DNA of 64,000 nucleotides, taken from the NCBI GenBank assembly GCA_947507595.1, contig OX382272.1, positions 27,490,442 to 27,554,441 on the forward strand. The letters run 5' to 3'. The translations under genes and the position numbers were made by a program. Source of the stretch: Pyralis farinalis. Taxonomy: Eukaryota; Arthropoda; Insecta; Lepidoptera; Pyralidae. Below are positions 30,838 through 40,531 of this stretch, piece after piece; positions within the stretch are counted from its first letter, which is position 1; each line of letters starts with the position of its first letter. The notes beneath the pieces are model-generated. The model was not told the origin of the DNA and made no database searches. It was given only the letters and a program-made list of their open reading frames with translations.

Positions 30838-31215
30838 GACAAGCTCGGTGACGCAGTGGTGAAACGCGCTGTTACGTTACTTTGACACCAACGCTCGTGG
30901 GTTCAATTTCCACACAGAACAAACATTTGTGTGCCTGAATATGTCTATATGTTTGTCTTGGTCTAGGTATTTTTAAGAGAGGTAGGGCACATCAATGCAG
31001 CCCTTCTGTGGACGTACCTCCAGCTCACAGAAAACCGCAGCCAAATAACAACTCCCTAGGTTGTTGTGTTAGTGAGGTCACCAGTAAGCTTCTAAGGAGT
31101 TGCTGTGTTAGTAGCAGAGGTGACATCGTGCGAATGATACGAGTACTTGAGAATGGAATGTATTGCACGCGTTCTTGGGCTACAGTAACCGCTTTACATT
31201 AGGTAGTCCGAATGC
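30838..31215 (+). repeat. SINE-A, long-tail form, near full length
   Basis: Head (AGCTCGGTGACGCAGTGGTG, GGGTTCAATTTCC), shared centre, and the whole long tail to CTTTACATTAGGTAGTCCG. A/B boxes are both recognisable. A short-tail end follows directly at 31216. Confidence 0.88.
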
Positions 31216-31390
31216 GTGTATAAACATGTATTTTTGTCTTGGCCTGGGTATTTTCTATTTATCATATGTATGTATTTATAAAAAATGTTTTACGTATTTT
31301 TATCGGTTGACTAGTGCCCATAACACAAGCTTCGCATACTTAGGGGTTAGATGGCGCTGTGTAGTTAGTCCGACAGTATTTATTTATTTA
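31216..31390 (+). repeat. SINE-A short tail without a head, fused after a long-tail copy
   Basis: Begins in the shared centre (TGTCTTGGCCTGGGTATTT) and continues with the short tail (ACGTATTTTTATCGGTTGAC, GATGGCGCTGTGTAGTTAG), ending in ATTTATTTATTT. Confidence 0.85.
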
Positions 31391-31556
31391 TTTGAGCGAC
31401 AATCAAATGGCACATTTTAGTGAACAACCTGGCAAACGATTTTCAAAATGTATCCCAGTATAGCGAGCGGGCCTGAATACTACTACTAGCTGGGACTTTG
31501 TGATTCGGTGCAAAGACGAGCTGTGAGAATCGTCGATGATCCTAAGCTCACGCATA

Positions 31557-31695
31557 TTATTGTTTGTTTGTTTGTAGTATCTTTAATGTACATTAAGAAA
31601 TACACAATAACAATAAGCACAAAAAGAGATAACGGTACATAGGCGGACTTATCCCATAAGGGATCTCTACCAACCAACCTTAGAGTCATTGATAG
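31557..31695 (-). repeat. 3' UTR of another LINE, minus strand
   Basis: The minus strand reads AAGGTTGGTTGGTAGAGATC, then CCTTATGGGATAAGTCCGCC, and ends with a (CAAA)n tail at 31570-31558. I recall this ending from lepidopteran jockey-type LINEs. 5' truncated, about 140 bases. Confidence 0.6.
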
Positions 31696-31892
31696 AAGAT
31701 TTTACAGTGTCGTAAAAGCATTATTATTACATTTAGTTGTATTGTACAAAAATTCGAGTCCTTTAGTCTTATTTATGAGACTCGAGTCTATTTTCGAAAA
31801 TCGCGACTTTTATTCTCGCAATGTTCTTTAGAGTCCTTTCGCGTCTTTTGAATTCTTTGAGTTACGAGTCTTGAGTTTTTTCTTTTTTTATA

Positions 31893-32895
31893 CTACATCG
31901 GGAGGTATGCAAGCATACCGCCCACCTAATGTAATGCTTGCGTAGCCTATTAATGCTTGCGATATATGAGTATCACTCGCGCGATGCCTCCTCCGTTGCT
32001 TACACAGCAACTCCTTGGGAGCTTACTGGTGACCTCACTTACACGCACAACACAACAACCCTCTAGGGAACTGTTATTTGGCTGCGGCTGGAGGTTGAGG
32101 CTTCGCCAGACAGGCTGCTTTGATGCGCCCTACCTCACCTAAAACATCCAGACCAAGACAAACAGACATGTTCATGCACACAAATGTTTGCCTTGAGTGG
32201 GAATCGAACCCACGAGCGTTGGTGTCAAAGTCAAAGTCAAAATCTTTTTATTCCGTAAAAATGGCTACATTTGTTTGGAACCGTCACAATTTTTTTCCCT
32301 ACCGTGCAATTCATGACTAGGTGAGCACTGATAAAAATACTGCCAAAAAACTCAGGCATCCCTCTTTTGGTATCCAAACAAATTTACATAATTTATTAAT
32401 TACATTATAATTGGATCGACTCAATCCCAGGCATTTTTATCATTAATATAGTCAGATACTTTATAATATGCCCTGCTACACAATTTGGCTTTAATAGTAG
32501 TTTTAAACTTGTTTATTGACAATTCTCTTATATTGCTGGGAAGTTTGTTATAGAACCGTATACATTGCCCCATAAAAGAATTACTTATTTTGTGGAGACG
32601 GCTTGCATGTAACACAAGATTATGCTTATATCTAGTATTTATGTTATGAGTATCACTCTTTTTACAAAATGAGTCCATGTTTTTATGGACATACAAAAGA
32701 TTTTCATAGATATATTGCGATGCGACTGTTAGAATATTTATTTCTTTGAATTTTTCTCTAAGGCTCTCACGGGGACCAAGTTTGTAGATAGCTCTTATGG
32801 CTCTCTTTTGCAATAAAAAGATGGTGTTAATGTCCGCGGAGTTACCCAAAATCAAAAGGTCAAAGTCGCGTCATTCATGACTGAGCTACGGCAGG
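31893..32895 (-). repeat. SINE-A, long-tail form, interrupted by a LINE
   Basis: Minus strand. The tail and centre occupy 31893-32231. The head continues at 32859-32895 (GTCAAAGTCGCGTCATTCATGACTGAGCTAC). The 8-mer GTCAAAGT at 32224-32231 and 32859-32866 is the target duplication of the inserted LINE. Confidence 0.85.
32232..32858 (-). pseudogene. CR1/jockey-like LINE 3' fragment with C-terminal reverse transcriptase frame
   Basis: The minus-strand frame at 32855-32421 is open for 144 codons and ends the protein: FLLQKRAIRAIYKLG, NINTRYKHNLVLHASR, CIRFYNKLPSNIREL and YKVSDYINDKNAWD. These are post-catalytic blocks that in full copies follow the thumb domain. The 3' UTR ends in TTTGACTTTGACTTTGACA. 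It is 5' truncated and flanked by the 8-bp duplication GTCAAAGT. The copy at 62655-63265 belongs to the same or a close family (CIRFYNKLPET, DEYLTDRDVWK). No stop interrupts the remaining frame, so insertion is fairly recent. Confidence 0.85.
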
Positions 32896-34099
32896 AGTCT
32901 GTCGAGTCCTTTGAAGCTTTTGAGTTCTTTAACTCAAAAATTTTTTTGAGTGCTAAGTAGACTCTATGTCATTGAAAATAAATCGAATTTTGCAACATTT
33001 ACAGTTACGGTAACGAGTTATCATTTCACGCGGCCGTATGCTAGTTTTGCAGCCAAGTGGTGAAACGAATACACAAAATTTCTCGTTTATTATTTTAAAT
33101 TAAATATAGTTGTAATAGTAATAGTAGGAAATAGTAGCAAGCAGTACAAGACTAATTAAAGATAATTTTACATCTATTACTATTAATAAGGGTTCCATAT
33201 ATCTTTCATAGATATCGATAGGTACATGTATAAATATCGAGGATGCTAATAACTATCGGAAATGAATTTACATACTTACGGACTTTCACAACCAAAAACA
33301 TTATATAAAACTTGTTGCTAACAAATAAATGACTATTTGATTTCTTTTTATTTTCTTCGTCAATTACTTAAAACTTAGTCTTGAGGACTCAAGACTGAGT
33401 CCTTTTGAAAAGAATTCGAGACTGAGTTCTTTTGAAAAGGACTCGTGACTGAGTTCTCTAAAAAGGACTCAGGACCGAGTCCTTTTTAAGAAACTCAATC
33501 ATGAGGCTTTCTCGAGTCCTTTTGGAAAGACTGGAGTCTCTCTGTAAATGACTTAAAACTTCAAAAAACTTGAGCTCTGAGATATTCATTTAAGATTTGA
33601 GCTTCAAATAAAGACTCGAGTCTTATTTTTGGAGGACTTAGGACTCGAGCCTTCAGCAACACTAATATAGAGCCCTTGAGATTAAGAAAAGATTTAGCCT
33701 CCCTTGGTGTGTTCTATCGATTGTACGACGGGTTGTGTACCGATACGTTGTTCGATAAGATGCCAAAAGCTTCGTTTTACAGTCGTACCGGCTATGGCTA
33801 GAAATTCGTCCTCATACATTGAAATCGTAATGGTAGCGTACTGTAAGATTCCAAATAAATTTTCTTCCAAGACCCTTAATTTGTGGAATGTACTCCCTAG
33901 TGAGGTTTTCCCTAGGGACTTCAGCGTGAGATTCTTTAAAAAAGGCGGTAAGACATTTTTACAGGGTAGGCAACGAACGAATGACTCCCTTGGTAATCTA
34001 ACCATCAGGCAAGCCGTATGTTTGTGTGCTCCTCAATGGCATAAAAAAAATACGCTCCCTAGCCAATGTCTCAGACACCATATCAGTCTACTCTATTCT

Positions 34100-34445
34100 T
34101 CTTCCACCTAGCGGTATCCCGGTTCCTAATCCATTGGTATTGACGGGGTCCGCTAACTAGGCCTAAAGATTTGGCCAAAATACATATTACATAGAGCAAC
34201 TGCCGTTAGATCGCCACAACCCAGTGGGAAAACCAGACCTCTCCTGGGTTAGTTAATACGTCTTTCGATATGTAATTTCTTGTACGTGCGGATTTCGTTA
34301 CGATGTTTTCCTTCACCGCCGGGCAAGATTGCACATATTTGTGATTACAAATATGTGCATAAATCCGGAAACAAAACGACAATTTAGTGATACATCCCCA
34401 CACCGGTATTCAAACTCGGGTTTGAATACCGGTGTGGGTCATCGG
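34100..34445 (-). repeat. SINE-B with two internal hairpins
   Basis: Minus-strand copy with the usual blocks (GGTTCCTAATCCATTGG, GGAAAACCAGACCTCTCCTG, GATGTTTTCCTTCACCGCC). Perfect inverted repeats lie at 34331-34342/34347-34358 (12 bp, 4-base loop) and 34397-34415/34420-34438 (19 bp, 4-base loop). The second replaces the outer head with a reversed copy of the B-box side. Confidence 0.85.
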
Positions 34446-34749
34446 GTAATGGGTAATCACTGTACTCCTGTAATCTTCTCTCCTTGCTACATACTATGGC
34501 TGCAAATAGGCATCTTGCCTTTCCTAAAAATATTCGCCAAGTTCATAAAGTTTGGTCACAGCACATAACAAAAACATTTGCACAAGAGCAATCTATGTCG
34601 AGGACACATTAAACCGTTCTGAGCGCAACGTTTGCATATTTGCTTACCGAAGATGATAATGGGCCTTTTCGTATTGAAATAATTCTGCTACATTTACTGA
34701 ACGAAATATTCTATCAATTCAGAACGCAAACGTACGTTCCTGTAAGGAG
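34446..34749. other. No repeat recognised; possible promoter region of the next entry
   Basis: About 300 bases of unique-looking sequence. A TCAGA initiator-like sequence at 34717 or so precedes the ATG at 34750 by about 35 bases. Confidence 0.3.
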
Positions 34750-34916
34750 ATGGAAGTATTTTTACTAAGCGTTGTTTTGCTGATATGCGGAGCACTCGTA
34801 CGGATGCGTCTGAGGTGTCCTTGTGAGGATAATATAGAGAAAATACCGATTGTTTCAAACGAAAACATGTACCTACACATCGGGCCCTCGAGGGCTCTTA
34901 GGCAAGGTTTAACATC
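34750..34916 (+). CDS. Candidate first coding exon with a signal-anchor-like start
   Basis: ATG at 34750 opens a frame whose first residues are MEVFLLSVVLLICGALVRMR, a hydrophobic helix followed by basic residues, as in secreted or membrane-anchored proteins including microsomal cytochromes P450. The frame continues to a possible donor CAAG/GTTTAA at 34916/34917. Without splicing it stays open to 35058, but by then it runs into the tandem repeat at 34945, so that part is not meaningful. The peptide after the helix (CPCEDNIEKIPIVSNENMYL) matches no family I can name. It could be a real exon, a remnant, or chance. Confidence 0.3.
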
Positions 34917-34944
34917 TTATTCAATAGTTACAAAACTTAGGTTG

Positions 34945-35307
34945 TTTTTAGGGTTCCGTACCCAAAGGGTAAAACGGAACCCTATTACTGAGGCTCCGCT
35001 GTCCGTCCGTCCGGCCGTCCGTCCGTCCGACCGTCTGTCACCAGGCTGTATCTCTTGAACCGTGATAGTTAGACAGTTGAAAATTTCACAGATGATGTAT
35101 TTCCATTGCCGCTATAACAACAAATACTAAAAAATAGAATATAATAAATATTTAAGGGGGCTCCCATACAACAAACGTGATTTTTAGGGTTCCGTACCCA
35201 AAGGGTAAAACGGAACCCTATTACTGAGGCTCCGCTGTCCGTCCGTCCGTCCGTCCGTCCGTCCGTCCGTCTGTCACCAGGCTGTATCTCATGAACCGTG
35301 ATAGTTA
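34945..35307 (+). repeat. 236-bp repeat in tandem, one and a half units
   Basis: Unit 1 is 34945-35180 and unit 2 starts at 35181. Both begin TTTTTAGGGTTCCGTACCCA and contain CTATTACTGAGGCTCCGC, a (GTCC)n stretch and GCTGTATCTC. Each unit start carries an inverted pair GGGTTCCGT/ACGGAACCC. Unit 2 is cut at 35307 by a SINE and resumes at 35446-35491 (CACAGATGATGTATTTCTGT). I recall the AGGGTTCCGT block as common in insects; its class is unknown. Confidence 0.8.
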
Positions 35308-35556
35308 TTTTTAAGAGAGGTAGGTTACGGTGACCCAGACGCGAAGTACCTCCACCTCACAGAAAACTGCAGTCAAATAAAAACTCCCTAGAGGATTGTT
35401 GTATTCCTGCGTGCGAGTGAGGTCACCAGTAAGCTCCTAAGAAGTTGAAATTTTCACAGATGATGTATTTCTGTTGCCGCTATAACAACAAAGTTTTCTG
35501 TGAGGTGGAGGTACTTCGCGTCTGGGTCACCGCAACCTACCTCTCTTAAAAATAAC
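35304..35556. repeat. 65-bp inverted duplication
   Basis: Arms 35304-35368 and 35492-35556 are reverse complements with one mismatch in 65 (A at 35328 against the partner). Both share a variant (GGTTACGGTGACCCAGACGC, or G for the A) that no other SINE-A copy has, so one arm was copied from the other recently. The 123-base loop holds SINE tail and the end of the 236-bp repeat. Confidence 0.9.
35308..35445 (+). repeat. SINE-A long-tail fragment
   Basis: AAGAGAGGTAGG through CACCAGTAAGCTCCTAAG, inserted in the second 236-bp unit. Confidence 0.8.
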
Positions 35557-35682
35557 CAGAACAAGGCAAACTGACATGTACATGCACAGAAATGTTTATC
35601 ATGTGTGGGAATCGACCTACGAGCGTTGGTGTCAAAGTAACGTAGCAGCGTGTTTCACCACTGCGTCACCGAGCTCGTCACA
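35492..35682 (-). repeat. SINE-A, head, centre and start of long tail, reversed
   Basis: The head lies near 35682-35605 (reversed A box GCGTCACCGAGCTCG and B box GGGAATCGACCTACG). The tail start forms the right arm of the inverted duplication. Confidence 0.85.
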
Positions 35683-35917
35683 AGTATGTACCTCAACGTC
35701 GCAAAAAAACCGCAGCCAATTAACCAGGCTGTAGAGGTTTGTTGTGTTCCTACGAGTGAGTGAAGTTATTAGTAATCTCCTAAGAAATTGTTGTGTTAGC
35801 AGCTGGGATGGCAACGTGCTAGCGATACTTCCTTTATTACAAGCCTAAAGCTACGGTAACTGTTTTACATCAGATGGGTTGTATGTTTATATGGCATCGG
35901 ACGTTGTATAAAAGTAG
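35683..35917 (+). repeat. SINE-A long-tail fragment
   Basis: AAGTATGTACCTCAACGTCG through GGCATCGGACGTTGTATAAA, in the opposite direction to the copy just before it. Confidence 0.8.
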
Positions 35918-36254
35918 TTAACAAAGACTGTTTATTTGTTCATATATGTGAAACGTGCAGAGTACCTCCGTGTACAAAGTCGTTGTGGAATTCTTAATTG
36001 TAATGGACTGTAATGGCCCTCTCTACCGTTCATCTGGAGTGGAGAGAATCACGATTTTGATTTTTATCATCCAAATAGTTCCTATATCAACCATAAATAT
36101 TACAATACTTACCTAAACCTGACAATACATAAATAAACTTAACCATTCAATCTCAATCAAATAATTCACGCATCGCAGATCACGCAAACATTAATTATAC
36201 TTCGGCATTGCATCCCCGTGATTTAAATAATAATATATTAATTACTCATATAGT
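35918..36254. other. No gene recognised
   Basis: AT-rich sequence without recognised repeat or coding blocks. Confidence 0.45.
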
Positions 36255-36264
36255 GTAGCTAAGG

Positions 36265-36490
36265 TAAAGTAAGCTAAGAGGTAGGGCCTATCAAAGCAGT
36301 CTAGGGAAGTACCTCCACCTCACAAAAACCGCAGCTAAATTCCCTGGAGAGTTATTAGGTTCCTGCATGTGAGTGAGGTCATCAGTAAACTCCTTAGGAG
36401 TTGCTGTGTTAGCAACCGAGGTGGCATCGCCCAAGTAATAATAAATCAGGTGATCCATATAGTATGCCTCATGATGTTGTAAAAAAAAAA
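36265..36490 (+). repeat. SINE-A long-tail fragment
   Basis: AGAGGTAGGGCCTATCAAAG through CCTCATGATGTTGTAAAAA, with several small deletions. Confidence 0.8.
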
Positions 36491-37965
36491 CCATACAGAC
36501 AGACGTCGGGAGCCATAATTTCAAGTAACAAAGTATCAGAAAATATTTATCAAAAATTACTACAACCGATGGAACGTACAGACGTACCTATGTACCTACC
36601 TATACTAATCTAAATAAGTTAATACGTACTCAGAATTTCAAGATGAAGGATTTTCGAACTGATGAAAGCAGTTATATGGCTATCGTCGACCTAAAAGAAG
36701 CCTCAATACTAATTAAACTTTCATGTTCCTATTTCTAGGTCGTGTAAAACATTTGTAAAAACTAAAAAGTAGATTTGATAAACCATGATGTCAAATATTT
36801 GAATGTGATATCATGGCACCATTAGTTTTCATAAAATTTATATATCCTGTAGCTTTTTTATGATAAGGAGTAAAGGATTGATACGATTGTAGCCTCAGAC
36901 CTAAATATAGCCTAAAATACGAGATCTGCGTTTTGTTCTTGAACCAAGATATTTGAATCTGAAGATATGAATTTAAAGCTAAAATATGCCAAATGTTTTA
37001 AAGATTCTAAATGTTGTCGAGAAATTTACTAAATTACGTTCATAATCAATAAGAGACTTCGCAAAGTTTTTGTTGATCCTTAATAGAATTATAAGAAGTT
37101 TTTTCTTTAGAAGTTGAACGATAAGTTTGGTATGATAGGCTTGAATATAATTTTATGAGGCGTTTAATCATAAATAATAATTAGAGAAATGATGCCATCC
37201 TTTGATGATTCTAAATCATTATGTTAGTGTGGGTGCGGGACTTACCGCGATTTTGCAGGGCAACGATCAATCCTGGGATCATGTCTTAAATATGGCGTTT
37301 GAAATATCAGGAAAATAGAAAAACAAATCGCGTGAAGTCCCGTACTTGCAATAGTAACATATACAACTGTGAAAGTTTAAAATTACGCACTAAATGATTA
37401 TACAGCACCATTCCGTACTTTGTAATCATATCCTAAATTCAGTAAAATACACAATACTTTTATTGCTTCCATAAGGTTACAAAAGGTGGATTAGTAGCTA
37501 CAAGAGATCCTTATGACATTGTCGGGCGTTGTAATATAGGGCTTTTACAATACAGATTTAAATTGTTATCATTAAATGACTCTACTATGAGTCTACATTT
37601 TTACAATTCATGTCGTCAGAAGGCTTTCTCTACAACTCGTATATATTTAATAATTCATTTTATGTCAGAAATACTCGTACATACATGCATACCCAAGTTA
37701 ACATTATACATTTATTTCATTATGTTTTATTCTATGTCACCTTTTATTTTTATATAATTCAATTATTTACTTCTCTATTTATTCGTTTATATTTAACGTA
37801 TTCAAAATCTATTTGGAGTATATTATATACAATTTATTTCGAACATATCTTCGAAATATTCGTTACACGTGTTTTCAATTTCTTAAGAAATACTTTGTCA
37901 CTTGTTTATTCTTTGATATTTTCTGGTCGCTTATTATACTTTTTTAAAGACATAACACCTTGATT
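36491..37965. other. Long AT-rich stretch without a recognised gene
   Basis: About 1.5 kb. Open frames at 37563-37757 and 37610-37963 are low-complexity, rich in Phe, Tyr and Ile, and look like chance in AT-rich DNA. A faint LINE-like block (GLLQYRFKLLSLNDS, 37540-37585) may be a remnant. Nothing else is seen. Confidence 0.45.
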
Positions 37966-38260
37966 ATGTCTTGGTCCGGATGTTTTAAGAGAGGTAGGGC
38001 GCATCAATGTAGCTCGTCTGGGGAAGTACCACCACCTCACAGAAAACCGCAGCCAAATAACAACTCCCTAGAGGGTTGTTGTGTTCCTGCGTGTGAGTGA
38101 GGTCACCAGTAAGCTCCCAAGGAGTTGCTGTGTAAGCAGCAGAGGAGGCATCGCGCGAGTGATACTTAGTATATCGCAAGCGTTAATAGGCTACGGTAGT
38201 CGCTTTACATCAGGTGGGCCATATGCTTGTATGCCTCCCGAAGTAGTTAAAAAAAAATCT
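37966..38260 (+). repeat. SINE-A, centre and complete long tail
   Basis: Starts TATGTCTTGGTCCGGATGTT and runs through the tail to CCTCCCGAAGTAGTTAAAAA. It has almost every block of the consensus and lacks only the head. Confidence 0.88.
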
Positions 38261-38520
38261 CCTTCTCAGGCCATATGTGGTAATTTGATCACCTCGTTTT
38301 CTGTAAAATATGCCACCTCTAAAATTAATGAAGAAAATGGCTGAAGTTTCCTACAGCCAGTGAGAACGCACTAAACATGTCGTTTTCTTACTTAATTTTC
38401 AAATATTTCTAAATACTGTGGTACTACGTAGTCAATTAATAATGTTTTTTTCTATAAATCACATTATACGCAACGTCTCTAAAAAGTAGATATAGTTCTA
38501 ACTTAGGGTTAATGTAACTT
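38261..38520. other. No gene recognised
   Basis: Short unassigned AT-rich interval. Confidence 0.4.
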
Positions 38521-38725
38521 CCTATTAGTGAAAAGGTTTCCAAATCGGAACAATAGTTTCAGAGATTGCCTACATTCAAACAAATTTATAAACAAAATCA
38601 ATCTATTTACAATACCAGTTTATAAACATTGCAAATCGTTTTACACATACAAAAGAGAATGTTTGCGAAGATTTCCCCGAGGGACTACAGCAAGTTCCTC
38701 AAGAAAGTCAGGATGTTTTCTACCG
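38521..38725 (+). repeat. Repeat C tail followed by a LINE scrap
   Basis: CCAAATCGGAACAATAGTTT and CAGAGATTGCCTACATTCAA resemble the 3' end of repeat C (8160-8210). The next 60 bases encode FAKISPRDYSKFLKK, similar to a C-terminal block of jockey-like LINEs. Confidence 0.4.
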
Positions 38726-39287
38726 ATTACATTATCCCCGAGAGAGATGAATATTTAATTCAATTCAATTTATTTATTTTGGGAAGATAATTGATTATCA
38801 AGAGGTATATGCAATGTCAAATAGTCTGGTAGCTCTATGTCCTGCCAATGGCCATACCAAATTAATTAAAATGTAAGTTAATAAAATTCATTCTAATCTT
38901 AATATAAGAATTTAAATGGAATATAATAGCAATTAATATTGTCAATTTAATAAAGAACAATAATATAATAACGTCAATTTAAAGTTCTCTATGATAATGT
39001 TAATGAATAACAACGATCAAATATCAAATAATAACGATCGGTCGGTGGATAATTGCGCGCTACACACGAATATATTATTGCTCCCGTGAATTTGTCAATA
39101 ATTATAGTTAAAATGCTAATGTTACCAAAAAAATATTTTCAGACAAACTAATATGTGATTATATGTACCTTTGTGATATAATTTAAGTGCTAATTTACTT
39201 CTTTTATTCCTAAAAATTCAATTAACATTATATCTAAAATCAGTGAATAGAAATATACCGACATTTGCCGAGAGCATAAAGTTCGCT
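38726..39287. other. AT-rich spacer before the half-LINE
   Basis: No coding or repeat signature recognised, apart from simple AT runs. Confidence 0.45.
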
Positions 39288-39463
39288 CAGTGATACGCGT
39301 AAGTGACGCGTTTTGCACGGCGCTTAAGTCATTCTTCTCGCTGACTGACACGCGTCGCCTCAGCGTTGGGCCATTTGTTGCTGTGCTTCTCACATTTCTG
39401 CATACCGGGGCATTTATTGTAGTGCCATAGTGAAGTGAATATTATTAATAAAGCATAATCAAG

Positions 39464-40519
39464 ATGAAATGCGATTGTTGCATGGAGGCTGTCGCCGATG
39501 TGAGCTTCGCAATTAAGTGCTCAAAATGCCGGTTATTTTATCATCATTCATGTTTTGCGACTATATTGGGTGGCGACTTGCAATCTATAGACAAGGCCAA
39601 TTGGTTGTGTCCTAACTGTATACCAAAGGCCGGTAACTCAGACCATACTCCCGTTCGGAAGCAATCTAGCGATTCGAATTTATCGAATGTCACGCTCAGG
39701 AAAAAAGGAACGCCAGTGGCGTCATCACTGGGAATAGATGAAGCTCCTGTCACTAAAAGTGAAGTATCAACCATTATTAAAAATGAAATAAGTGGCCTCA
39801 TGCAACATCTTAATCAAACCTTGGCTAACTACGTGAACAAAGAACTGCGAGTTATTAAGGAGAGCATAAGCGAAGTAAAGGCGTCTATGGAGTTCATGAA
39901 CGGGAAATATGAAGAGATGAAGGAGCAGATCTCATCAAAAATATCTGTAGTTCATGATATTCAAAAAGAGAACGAACAACTCAAAGCATCAGTCAAGGAT
40001 TTAAGTGCGAGAATAAACCATATGGAGCAGCAAGCGCGTTCATCGAACGTGGAAATCCAATGCTTACCGGAAAATAGGAATGAGAACCTTGTATCGACTA
40101 TCACAAACATTAGTAAGGTCATATCTTGTGACTTGACTGAAAACAATATACACAACGTGACGAGAATAGCGAAACAGAACCCAACTAGCAATCGTCCAAA
40201 GTCAATTGTTGTGCAATTCAGTAGTCCGCGTGTTCGTGATAATTTTTTGGCTGCGTCCATAAAGTTTAACAAAAATAAATCCTCTGAAGAGAAACTTAAC
40301 AGCAGCCTTCTGGGTATCGGTGGCAAGAAAGAAAATATTTATATTATGGAACACCTGTCTCCAGCTAACAAGGCTCTGCATGCTGTGACCCGGGTTAAAG
40401 CCAAGAACTTGGGTTATAAGTACATATGGGTGCGTGGAGGTAGGATATTTGTTAGAAAATCGGATGGTGCGGACTACATATATATAAAGGACAATACAAC
40501 ATTAGATAAATTGCAATAA
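39464..40519 (+). CDS. LINE ORF1 protein with PHD-like finger and coiled coil, 351 residues
   Basis: Intact frame. Residues 3-53 hold a C4HC3 zinc finger of PHD type (CDCC, CSKC, HHSC and the final WLCPNC). Residues 95-195 are rich in Glu, Lys and Leu with a heptad pattern (coiled coil, probably trimerising). Residues 195-290 resemble the RRM-like and C-terminal domains of LINE ORF1 proteins (VEIQCLPENRNENL, SIVVQFSSPRVRDNFL). The end YIWVRGGRIFVRK fits as well. ORF1 proteins bind the element RNA and act as chaperones during target-primed reverse transcription. The PHD finger is known in CR1-type ORF1 proteins. The ORF1 stop is only about a dozen bases from the remaining ORF2 piece. No mutation breaks it. 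Confidence 0.9.
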   Translation: MKCDCCMEAVADVSFAIKCSKCRLFYHHSCFATILGGDLQSIDKANWLCPNCIPKAGNSDHTPVRKQSSDSNLSNVTLRKKGTPVASSLGIDEAPVTKSEVSTIIKNEISGLMQHLNQTLANYVNKELRVIKESISEVKASMEFMNGKYEEMKEQISSKISVVHDIQKENEQLKASVKDLSARINHMEQQARSSNVEIQCLPENRNENLVSTITNISKVISCDLTENNIHNVTRIAKQNPTSNRPKSIVVQFSSPRVRDNFLAASIKFNKNKSSEEKLNSSLLGIGGKKENIYIMEHLSPANKALHAVTRVKAKNLGYKYIWVRGGRIFVRKSDGADYIYIKDNTTLDKLQ

Positions 40520-40531
40520 ATCAAAAATACT

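Larger units (their letters stand above)
31700..33664. mobile_element. GAGTCC/GGACTC-motif-rich repeat, probable non-autonomous DNA transposon
   Basis: Short motifs GAGTCC, GACTCGAG and AAAAGGACTC are scattered in both orientations in three blocks (31750-31880, 32885-32965, 33370-33660), about 25 in all. In the last block they form a loose tandem of about 30 bases (GACTGAGTCCTTTTGAAAAG). The edges read ACAGTGTCGTAAAAG (left) and, on the minus strand, AGTGTTGCTGAAGG (right), weakly similar. Many subterminal transposase-site-like motifs would fit a hAT-type element. A SINE is nested inside. Confidence 0.45.
31478..34030 (+). pseudogene. Jockey-like LINE reverse transcriptase C-terminus, split by a 2.1-kb nest of insertions
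   Basis: Left part 31478-31556 encodes LGLCDSVQRRAVRIVDDPKL. Right part 33665-34030 resumes with IEPLRLRKDLASLGVFYRLY, then KIPNKFSSKTLNLWNVLPSE (about 33845-33905) and a GRQRTNDS-like end. The two halves are consecutive blocks of one LINE protein, so the 2.1 kb between them is later insertion. A short ATAT(A) is present at both edges. Frame changes and an in-frame TAG near 31487 show the copy was dead. Confidence 0.75.

Noticed and set aside
34980..35275. GTCC-rich repeats considered as a CRISPR-like array
   Set aside because: Simple tandem microsatellite without spacers, in a eukaryotic context.
37563..37963. Two hydrophobic open frames
   Set aside because: Low-complexity AT-rich DNA gives Phe/Tyr/Ile-rich chance frames.
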